In this document: positions 55,561 through 64,000 of the stretch, one piece after another | Numbering within the stretch: the first letter of the stretch is position 1 | Layout of the letters: each line of letters opens with the position of its first letter | From: Eustoma russellianum | Lineage: Eukaryota; Streptophyta; Magnoliopsida; Gentianales; Gentianaceae | DNA: 64,000 nt | NCBI GenBank assembly: GCA_036186865.1 | Contig: AP025055.1 | Span: 3,658,943-3,722,942, forward strand | Direction: 5' to 3' | Made by a program: the position numbers and the translations under genes | The notes under the pieces: model-generated | The model's input: only the letters and a program-made list of their open reading frames with translations | What the model was told of the DNA's origin: nothing | Databases searched by the model: none

Positions 55561-56310
55561 AAAAACAACCTGGGAAAGGGTCTTGGATTCAAAGGGAAGA
55601 CGCTCCAAACAACCTGAACAATAAACGTGCACGAAAAAAAAGGTAGGAACCAAGCTTCAAAGTGGGAAAAAACTGATGAGTACACCAAAAGAATAAATCT
55701 TTTAGAATTGTGGGGTTAACAGAAGAAAGGGTAGTGATGTTTTTTCGCGGTGGAGGTGGTGGTGGTGGTTGATGCTTTTCTGTCTGGTGAACGGTGGTTG
55801 GAGGTTACGTTGGATGAATTCACTAAGTAATCAAGAAAAAGCAGACCTAAAAGTCGCCCAACGGTCCAGAGAGGAATTGCAAGAACTTTGAATTGTGCAT
55901 ATCTTTCTTTTGGCGATGAAAAATAATATAACTTAATATTTGCTCTAAAAGTTCAAGAATTCAATTCTAAATACACGTACAGTATTGGTGTTCTACTGCT
56001 GCTGACCCAAAGCTTGGTTTACAAAAGCACACTTTAAATGAGCCATGTGTAAGTCCTCAGTTAATTTGGTTTACAAAAGCACTACTGGACTCCTGATTTG
56101 TATGGTTAAAACTTGGGCGGTAGGACCTCAGGTGGACCAGGGAATATGTTTTTGTTGAAGAAACAAAATAATAAAAAATCATACTGGCATTTCTGAATTG
56201 ACTTTTACCTCTTCCAGAAAACCAGACAGAAGGAGCCAATTCTGACTTAATGACAAGGATTTGATTTGCGTGCCTACGTTTGCCCTTGGTTTGACACCTT
56301 CTGATTTGGA
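55561..56310. other. Region upstream of the VTT gene, candidate promoter and leader
   Basis: It includes a GGT-rich run (about 55745-55770; CCACCACCACC on the gene strand), typical of plant 5' leaders, and pyrimidine-rich stretches on the minus strand. The transcription start cannot be fixed from sequence alone. Confidence 0.35.
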
Positions 56311-56405
56311 TGGGATCATCTTAACGCGCGGTGACTCACCCCACTATCTACGTGTCACGCAGTGACGCGTGCAGTGAAGGAGTTGCGATGAGGGGATCTG
56401 AACCC
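56311..56405. mobile_element. Decayed relative of the MITE at 50115-50298
   Basis: GGGATCATCTTAACGCGCGG, TGACTCACC, ACGTGTCACGC and GCGATGAGGGGATCTGAACC echo the ends and centre of the MITE, but the length is about half. Confidence 0.5.
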
Positions 56406-56544
56406 CTTGTGATTACTAGTTTATGCAGCGATATTTTATTATTGTGGGAGCAGAAGGCCAGGGTATTTATTATTGTGGGAGCAGAAATCATACATACTCT
56501 GGCTTTGAGGGTCTCCACCGTCCCAGACTAGCTTTGAGGGTGTC

Positions 56545-56640
56545 TACCATTGCAGTCTTAAACAGCATTTGTAGATGATATAAATCAGAAGATCAGTGGC
56601 CTCCTAAGTTGGTGAAGACTTACGTAATAACTCACACAAG
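56545..56640 (-). mobile_element. SINE-like fragment (CTCCTGATTTAC family)
   Basis: The reverse complement has GTCTTCACCAACTTAGGAGG and CCACTGATCTTCTGATTTAT, matching the middle of 60300-60515. Both ends are truncated. Confidence 0.5.
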
Positions 56641-57340
56641 GTGTCCTCTGCAAACTAGCATTCGGCCTAACAATAGTGTAACAGTCATACTGTGCGTGTC
56701 TCTGAAATCCAACTCTTGATATTTTGGAACAAATCTTAATCCGAGTACCAACCTCGCGTGAGGGCCGATATTTTATTATTCTCACTGTGCATTCAGTAGT
56801 TTAATTAATAGTTGCAATTTTACGACTCCTTAAATGAAACCGTTAGCCATTAACAAGGACTTGGCATTGTGAAACACGCGCCACTTCTTTCGACATCCAG
56901 ACCTATGTAACCCTTGGATTAATACGAAAATTCTTCGATTAACCACTGGAAAACGATGAGCCAATCATCTATATCAGTGCTCAATAAAGTTCTGTTTGAA
57001 TTTATCATCTCTCATTCATAGGCTTTTGTATTTGCGAAAACACGTTTTTTATGCTTCTTTCAGCGAATGAAATACCTAGAACAACATATTTTCTGGGTTT
57101 TGGGGAGATAATGTGGGGTTTCTCCTATAATTTTTCAAGATACAAAAAAAAAAAAGAAAAAAAGGATTGTGTTAGAGAGAAAAAAATCTCGTCCACTGCC
57201 AGTTAATTCCTTATTAATTTACACAATCTTGTATATCTTATTTGTTTTAATACAAAGGTATTAAAATGCTCCGGTTTTCACAATCTTATTAAAAAGATAT
57301 GTGAGCCACATAATTCTTTATTTTTGTGGCATCTCCAAGC
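56641..57340. other. Intergenic DNA
   Basis: No gene or repeat boundary is recognised. An A-rich run lies near 57145-57165. Confidence 0.4.
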
Positions 57341-57344
57341 CTCA

Positions 57345-58860
57345 ATTGGATTAATGTCGGGTCCAAACGTTTTACCATTTTTTATCCCTGTCAAAGCATC
57401 TTCTATCTCTTACAATCGAACTTTCTGATGAATCTTACGTTTTCATCATCTCCAGAGTTACGTAACTCGTATAATACGAGTTCATTTCTCAGTTGTTCAT
57501 TAAAAGAGTTTCTCAAAGTATATTTTTCATCTATCTTCTGTTGTCATTTTGTCTATTAAAATTTTGTTATCTTTGTCTTTAATTTATTTAATTTAATTCA
57601 AATCTCTTGTCTTCTTTTCTCTCGCTCTAGCAATTTTATACACACCTCTTTCATCTTATTTCGTGTACAACCGCTTATAAAAATCTTTAAACATGTTTGA
57701 TTTAGCTTCACTTATGGCTTGTTTAGCTTCTTTCTCACTAAGCTCATATTTTTTTCAATTGTCCTTTTTTATCAATTATCTTGATCCTACAAAGCTGAAG
57801 TGACTTTAACTAGTTTTCTTAGTTTTAACTTTGTCTTGCACTTTTTCGTTCCACCACCAAGATTCCTTATTTGCAGGTGTCCGATCTTTCTACTCTCCGA
57901 GTAAATTTCTTGATATATTCTTTATCTTTATCGATACATCCTCCCACACTTCATTTGCATCACCACTTGAATTTCTTAAGACTTCTTGTTCTACTTTTTG
58001 AAAATCTGATTGCTTAGCTCCCTTCAAATTCTATCATTTATCTTGGGTTCTATATGTCTTTGTTTTCTCAATTTTTTATGTCGGATACCAACATCCAATA
58101 ATAAAATACGATGTTGCATTATTAAACTTTCTCATGGGATCACATTACAGTCTTTATAAGCTCTTCTATCTCTCTTACGAGTCATGAAATAGTATATCTG
58201 CGACTTATCTGATCCACTTTTAAACGTAATCAAGTGTTGGTCTCTTTTTAGAAGAAATGCATTAGTCACTATAAGGTCATACGCTATTGTAAAATCAAAA
58301 ATTGATATTTCATCATCATTCCTGTTTCCAAAACCAAATTTACCATGTACCTCATTGTAATCCTTATTCTCTTTACCTACATGTGTATTTAAATCTTTTC
58401 CTATAGAAATCTTCTCACATTTTGGAATTTTACTCACTAGATCTTCTAAATCTTTCCAAAATAAAATTTTTTATAGTCTCATATAAACCCCTAGTAATAT
58501 TGATTGTTTATTTTCAAAACACCAACTCAAGGACTATAATTCTATCTTATGTTCTAATAACACCTACTACTTCGTCTCTTAATAAGACATCTATAATAAT
58601 CACGACTCCATCTGTTGTCTTATTCTTTCATGTGTACCAGAGTTTAAATCTTGACTTATACAACATCGTAGCCTTCTCACCTATCTATTTTATCTCTCAC
58701 AAACATAAAATCTTTACTTTTCTCCTTACCTTCGTGTCCACTATCTCCATTGTCTTCTCCGTTGAAGTAACAATGTTTCATGTTTCTAGTCTAATACTCC
58801 TATCTAACTTAGTATTTTCCCTCTTAGTATCTAATTTACGAGCTGAGAATTATTGATTAC
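57345..58860 (-). mobile_element. Truncated LINE remnant (endonuclease and start of RT region)
   Basis: On the minus strand the best-preserved stretch (58437-58132) has KIPKCEKISIGKDLNTHVGK, GKFGFGNRNDDE, AYDLIVTNAFLLKRDQHLIT and FKSGSDKSQIYYFMTRKRDRRAYKDC. This is the pattern of the apurinic endonuclease domain of plant L1-type LINEs. Further left, frame-broken pieces (SDFQKVEQEVLRNSSGDANE, SWWWNEKVQDKVKTKK) match the linker before reverse transcriptase. Upstream pieces to about 58860 match the endonuclease N-terminal half. Many stops and shifts make it dead. No poly(A) tail is visible at the left edge. Confidence 0.8.
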
Positions 58861-59506
58861 TTTTCAATGCATATGAGTTCTCTAGGAGATGTAGTTGCCC
58901 TGAATTAATTGTCGCCGCATTTGGACTACATGACAGGCGCTCTTGCTTATTTGACATTACACCCAAGCTTCTCCAGATATAGTGGTCCTTGTTGAGACTC
59001 CGTATTCGGACAATGCAGTGCATTCCATACAAAGAAATCCTACAATTAACGCAATTTTTGTTTCATTTGAAATCATGTTTAATAATAAAGTTTTACAGAC
59101 TATCAACTTAACGTAACCCTCTAACTTTATCCGAGCTTATTCGATCAAAAGCTAGGAAATTCAAGCTAACATACTGCTAAATAATTTTCAATGCCTTTTC
59201 ATGGCATTGCCTCCCTACAAATCTACTCCACTTGAAGAACCAAGAATCATGACTAACAGTTCATATTATTTTCCAGTCCTAAGCAAAACACCTAGAAAAC
59301 GCAGATGAGACCGCTCTGCTTCTTTCTTCATCACTATATACACCATTGTTAACCACGTGCGATTTTTCCACTTTTATAGTTCTGTTGTTGACCATCTTTC
59401 ACCTAACTTCACTATTTATATCTTGATGTCACGTGTTACTGAGTCCTTTTCGTATCTTTTTATTGACGGTGAGGAGATCCATACTCATAGAAACGAGGAT
59501 ACAATT
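58861..59506. other. Intergenic DNA
   Basis: No gene is recognised. Short open frames here have no recognisable motif. Confidence 0.4.
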
Positions 59507-59745
59507 TCTATTTCTTCTGATAACTTGAACCAACTTTTTCTAGGACAATCTCACCAAAAAATTATAATCTTTCTATTAATACGGTAATATTCATGAAGAA
59601 GTTGTTAAAGGGTATAATCGCCCTTTATGTATGCAATTAATCAGATTATCAACGTTAAAATAATAGAACTGCTAACCAACTTAAACCCAGTAATCTAAGG
59701 TTCAGCGCTGTGAAGAAAAACACGGAAAAAAAAAAAAATAAGAAA
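59507..59745. repeat. Diverged duplication, copy 2
   Basis: Matches 55330-55560 in order and orientation (see there), about 4.2 kb away. It ends in an A-run where copy 1 has a shorter A-run. Confidence 0.8.
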
Positions 59746-60299
59746 TAAGATTACTATTAAAATATAATTACACTTTACAAAAAATAAATAATTTATTCAA
59801 ATATTTATAAATGATTTACAAAATTCAGTGAAATAGAAGATTTTCAATAGATTAAAATACTGCAAAAGATAGTTACACACAAAAAAGAAAAAGCCTTATA
59901 AAAACTCAGAATCATATTTACGAAATTCGGCCTATTCAATTACCGAGAAAATTAACCTTCTTTTTCATGTTGTCGAAATTTAATTTGCTTTGGTTTTGAA
60001 GAATGTATATACAAAAAGAATAATGTTGGCATCTTTTAGCAGAGAAGTAATCTTCTTCTCCAACTAAAATTTGTCCCTCCCTAATCCTAACCTCAAACGA
60101 CCAAGTTTCGCATTCTAACCGGTAATATTTTTTTACTCAAACATTAGGTATTCTCGTCGCAAATATGTGCTTGGTTAATGTATTTAATCATTTACTATAA
60201 TTGTATACAATTTTCAACATAACTATAATCATCAAACCAAACACTTTTAAAGTCAAAAAATCTTCTGCAAATCGGTTTCCTGACCATAGCTCAGTTATT
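59746..60299. other. Intergenic DNA
   Basis: AT-rich, nothing recognised. Confidence 0.4.
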
Positions 60300-60515
60300 A
60301 CTCAGGTTTGATTTGTCAAAGTTAAGGGTTTGATTCCAGAGACATGCACAGTGTAGATGTTTCACTGCTGATAGACCGAAAAACTAGTTTGTAGGGAGAC
60401 ACCACGTGTGCCCTTGCGTAAAGTCCTCACCAACCTAAAAGAATGATGAAATCCTGATATACATCTTCCACAATGCTCTTTAGAGCTAAGATAGCAGGGG
60501 CTTCAACAGGGGCGA
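60300..60515 (+). mobile_element. SINE-like repeat (CTCCTGATTTAC family), longest copy
   Basis: The head has GGTTTGATTCCAGAGACATG with a box B-like core. The body has TTTCACTGCTGATAGACCGA, GTAGGGAGACACC, CCTCACCAACCTAAAAGAAT and TCCTGATATACATCTTCC, ending GCTCTTTAGAGCTAAGATAG. Three shorter relatives occur in the window. Confidence 0.6.
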
Positions 60516-60757
60516 AGGATGAAACAAAAGATGGACACATGTCTTCAATTAACTTCAAGGATATTATTATGATATAAACATGCAGACCTGAAAGATTTAC
60601 ATGAAGATATATTTGAAGGATTGTTCGCTACTGCTCAGGTGTGCGTAACACTGTAACAGTAGTTTTGCTCAAGTGAAGGTCAGTTATTAAGTTAGATCTG
60701 AAACCTGCAGCTCTGAAAAAGGATTTCAGTTTAGTAGAATCACACACACAATCAATC

Positions 60758-60900
60758 ACAATCATAATCATACCCAGTAATATCTCGCCGAAAACAAAAA
60801 CTATCGTTAGAGTCTCAAAAGGGTAAGAGGAGATAAACAATACATCCATCATAAAAGTTAGAAAGTTTGCTTCCAATGATACCTCCGGCTTCCACTTTAT
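60758..60900 (-). mobile_element. TS-type SINE
   Basis: The reverse complement has AGCCGGAGGTATCATTGGAA, GATGGATGTATTGTTTATCT, CTAACGATAGTTTTTG and GATATTACTGGG, as in the copies at 33921 and 49057. Confidence 0.6.
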
Positions 60901-60993
60901 TAGTCACACCAAATCAAATCCAATTGACATATTCAGAGTCTGTATGAATGCATGTAGCACATAAGCAGTATCTTGAAATTTTTCCATTTACGC

Positions 60994-61375
60994 TGATAAA
61001 CCAGAATTAATCGTCTGTTAGTTAATGGTATAACTCCTGCAGTTCAACATCCAAGTATTGTTGTCCAGCCGTGATTGCACTTCGGCTGTACCCTACGACA
61101 TCCCCTTTACTATCGAAGAATAGGCCAAGGATCGCACTCCAGCACCTAACTTCAACCTCAGCTTCAGCCTGAGTGTTACGTTCCAGAACACTTCGGCTAG
61201 ATTCAACATTGCACTTCGGCAAAGCCTGTTTCTGCACTTCGGCAAAGCCTGGTTCTACACTTCAGCAAAGGAATCAAGCACAGCATTACATCATAGAACC
61301 ATCAGGCAGAAGTGCAGCTCAAAGGAAGAGTATACGTTTGGCTATCCAGCCTGTGCACGTCAAAATCACTTCAGC
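60994..61375 (+). repeat. Partial LTR, copy 1 (probable Ty3/Gypsy-type element)
   Basis: Starts TGATAAACCAGAATTAATC and matches 61600-61958. It contains an extra 23-bp tandem unit (CACTTCGGCAAAGCCTGnTT), then diverges at 61376. No purine tract precedes it. Confidence 0.7.
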
Positions 61376-61585
61376 TATTGAAATTCGAAAAGGCGATGGT
61401 TCAAGTATTTTCTCCCTCGGGAACTGAAACCGACGAAAAGATAATGATGAGGCGTTGGAATTGACGCTTACGTTAAAGCGGGAATTACGGCGCTGCTAAG
61501 AGGATAAATGACCAATTAATGAAGACATGTCAATGACTCTTCAGAATAGATTTGTCCGCCCTCACAGGTCAGCTCGGCCGCACAA

Positions 61586-61599
61586 AATCTGGGGGCAAA
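61586..61599 (+). promoter_or_regulatory. Polypurine-like tract before LTR copy 2
   Basis: ATCTGGGGGCAAA directly precedes the TGATAAACC LTR start, the arrangement found at the 3' end of many plant Gypsy elements. Confidence 0.5.
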
Positions 61600-62421
61600 T
61601 GATAAACCAGAATTAATCTTCTGTTAGTCAACGGTATAACTCCTGCAGTTCAGCATCCAAGTATTGCTGTTCAGCCGTGATTGTACTTTGGCTGTGCCCT
61701 ATGACATCCCCTTTACTATCGAAGAATAGGCCAAGGATCGCACTTCGGCACCTAACTTCAACCTCAGCTTCAGCCTGAGTGTTACGTTCCAGAACACTTC
61801 GGCCAAATTCAACATTACACTTCGGCAAAGCCTGTTTCTATACTTTGGCAAAGGAATCAAGCACAGCATTACATCATGGAACCATCAGACAGAAGTGCAG
61901 CTCAAAGGAAGAGTATACGTTTGGCTATCCAGCCTGTGCACGTCAAAATCATTTCAGCCGACCTACTAGTCACATTAGCCGGTCTATCGGCCATGTCAGC
62001 AGACCTACTGCATCATAGGTCTTCTGCCCCAAGCAAACATCTTATCCGCTATCAGAGGCCAAGAGCGGAAAAAAACCAATAAAAGCCAGCCAACGCAAAC
62101 CAGAAAGAAGATCCGAAAATCCATTCTTCATACACCTTGGAGCTAATACATTGAATCTTCTCCTCAGCCAACAACTGTGAGAATTTTCCAACTCCATATA
62201 CTAAACTATATTCTCAGTGAGAAATGGCCCAAACTGACTTGAGCGTCGGAGGGTTTTACCCGGGGTCATCCCCCCAGGACCTCTGATCTCTGCTTCCTTG
62301 TGCAGGACTTTCAGGAAGCTATTCCAGCTACCATCTTCAAATCGGTTAACTACTCTTCGAGTTAACTGACGACGTTCATTTGAGGTCATCTTAGATCCTT
62401 GGTAAAGATCCGGCTTCATCA
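61600..62421 (+). repeat. LTR, copy 2 (probable Ty3/Gypsy-type element)
   Basis: Starts TGATAAACC. The late part contains TGAGCGTCGGAGGGTTTTAC and CCCGGGGTCATCCCCCCAGG, a phrase common near the end of plant Gypsy-type LTRs. It probably ends CTTCATCA at 62421, followed by TTTGACACTAGAAGAAGGG, where a primer-binding site is expected. The exact end is uncertain. Confidence 0.6.
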
Positions 62422-62509
62422 TTTGACACTAGAAGAAGGGCCCTCAATTCCTTAAAACGGTTACTTAAAGCTTTCTTAATCTTGATCTTACCCAGCTATT
62501 GAGAGAAAG

Positions 62510-63385
62510 ATGGATAAAAATGATGGAAAAGGGTCCAAGCAACCTATGAAATCTAAGAGAAGTCAGAGATCTTCTCAACAACAAACAGAACAGTGTTCTA
62601 TGGAGCCAGGAGAATCCTCAACTCCCATAATTGCCTTCACGTATGAAGAGCATATGCGAGCCATAGGCTATGTGGCTCAAAACCTGGGTGTGTTCCAAGC
62701 TGTGGTGAGGAAAATGAAGGGGAAAGCTTCCGCAGAAAGGTCCAGTGGGTCTCACTCCAGTAACTCTCACCCACAGGAACACCTGGAGTACTCTCCAACT
62801 CGCCCTGGCTATCACCCCAGGCGACAGGCCGAATTTATGGCTAAGGTTGGGCATTCAGGAACAGGGCCTAGCCACCAGAGCTTAAAACACACTCAAAAAG
62901 CATCTTTGCCATTCAAACATGGCAGAGAAGTTGACAATAAAGGCAAAGCTCCTCTACAGGAAAGGTGCTCTGTCAAGATTCGGTTAGGAGGCCGAGGGAA
63001 GGAAAGGAACTCTCTACTGGCTTTAAAAGTCCATATTCTTTCCTATATGAGGAAGAAGACCCTGGCAAGGGAACCTCAACCCCTAGCTGGGCCAATCCAC
63101 AAAAGAGACCACTGATTGTATTGCCTTTATCATCATGATATTGGACATGATACAGAAGATTGTAGGCAGCTTAGACAGTAAATTGGGCGTCTTATCGAGC
63201 TTGGTCACCTACAACGGTTTTACAATCTGAGGTCAAGGTTGCACAACAGGCTGGACTTTGGCAGGTCCCCTCCGGATGAGAATTGCAAACCTGGGCCTCA
63301 TCACAGGTTGCTAAGGGATGAGGACTCAGATTCCGATGAAAAGGGGGTACGGGTTCCTGGACGAACAAGGCTGACTTGACAGCAA
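62510..63385 (+). pseudogene. Gag-like fragment of a Gypsy-type non-autonomous element
   Basis: A frame of 201 codons (62510-63115) is rich in Lys, Ser, Gln and Pro, with no clear capsid core. Past its stop, in another frame, comes CLYHHDIGHDTEDCRQLRQ near 63117-63180. This matches the Cys/His motif plus ElxxLIxxGHL pattern at the end of many plant Gypsy gag proteins. A TAA and the frame change show decay. No protease or reverse transcriptase follows; a tandem array takes their place. Confidence 0.6.
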
Positions 63386-63513
63386 GAGTCTATGATTTAA
63401 ATGAATCAGGATTTATTGCCTCTTGCGTATATCCATAATTTTTCAGCTCGGCCTTGCATTATTAAAGGATCTATCCTTTGTTAAACTCCCGCATGGCCCT
63501 CAATATTTCACAT

Positions 63514-64000
63514 CAGCAGGACTGAGAAGGTTGAGCAGGACTCAACATTTGGGACAAGTTTCCCTATATTCTAACTCAGCATGACTGAGAAGGTTGAGCA
63601 AGACTCAACATGTGGGACAAGTTTCCCTATATTCTAACTCAGCAGGACTGAGAAGGTTGAGCAAGACTCAACATGTGGGACATGTTTCCCTATATTCTAA
63701 CTCAGCAGGACTGAGAAGGTTGAGCAGGACTCAACATTTATATTCTAACTCAGCATGACTGAGAAGGTTTAGCATAACTCAACATTTGGGACAGGTTTCC
63801 CTATATTCTAACTCAGCAGGACTGAGAATGTTGAGCAAGACTCAACATTTGTGACATGTTTCCCTATATTCTAACTCAACAGGACTGAGAAGGTTGAGAA
63901 TGACTCAACATGTGGGACAGGTTTCCCTATATTCTAACTCAGCAGGACTGAGAAGGTTGAGCAGGACTCAACATTTGTGATAGGTTCCCCTATATTCTAA
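63514..64000 (+). repeat. 63-bp tandem array, runs off the window
   Basis: Eight units start CAGCAGGACTGAGAAGGTTG at 63514, 63577, 63640, 63703, 63752, 63815, 63877 and 63940. The unit at 63703 is 14 bp short. Each unit carries ACTCAGC...GCTGAG-like and TTGAGCAnGACTCAA inverted strings. The array sits inside the putative Gypsy-type element. Confidence 0.92.

Overview
The window is nuclear DNA of a flowering plant, most likely a eudicot: AT-rich intergenic DNA, a CACTA DNA transposon with introns, Sirevirus-like Copia retrotransposons primed by initiator-Met tRNA, Au- and TS-type SINEs, a decayed LINE, and one host gene with GT-AG introns. The species cannot be named from the sequence. Almost everything except the host gene is mobile-element DNA.

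Layout. 1-8408: right-hand part of a decaying CACTA (En/Spm) element, with a Tnp2-type transposase gene, a second Ptta/En/Spm (Transposase_24) gene of five exons, and a right end full of GCGACGAA motifs. 8409-10630: intergenic DNA with two nested Au SINEs and a short tandem array. 10631-20500: element A, an old Sirevirus-like Copia element (target duplication TTTAT), heavily frameshifted, with a 10-N gap before its 3' LTR. 21921-31697: element B, same family and orientation (target duplication GAGGA), with 1484-bp LTRs that differ at about eight positions and an intact pol. B has lost the Gag capsid region in frame. Both carry an envelope-position gene after pol. 31698-35400: SINEs and a 0.6-kb duplication. 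35383-41163: element C, a degenerate Copia element on the minus strand, with an LTR beginning at 41163. 43059-44428: possible solo LTR. 44429-50600: small repeats, minisatellites and a MITE.

50638-54062 (minus strand) holds the only intact host gene recognised: a four-exon gene for a 323-residue SNARE-associated Golgi/VTT (TVP38/TMEM64, DedA-like) membrane protein. Its 1.8-kb third intron is filled with SINE-like insertions, some in opposite orientations. 54100-60990: a diverged duplication of sequence just upstream of that gene, a LINE remnant and more SINEs. 60994-64000: LTRs, a Gag-like fragment of a probable Ty3/Gypsy-type non-autonomous element, and a 63-bp tandem array that runs off the window.

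The most interesting material is in A, B and C. The U3 part of the A/B LTRs is an array of hairpin or palindromic units (CGCCTA-n3-TAGGCG and CACATnAAGCGCTTnATGTG). A second block of the same motif type lies between pol and the envelope-position gene, followed by a CT-rich leader. A different palindrome array (ATCGATCGAT) lies next to the terminus of C. Gag and pol of A and B share the same +1 frame offset. B appears to have moved recently without a capsid gene.
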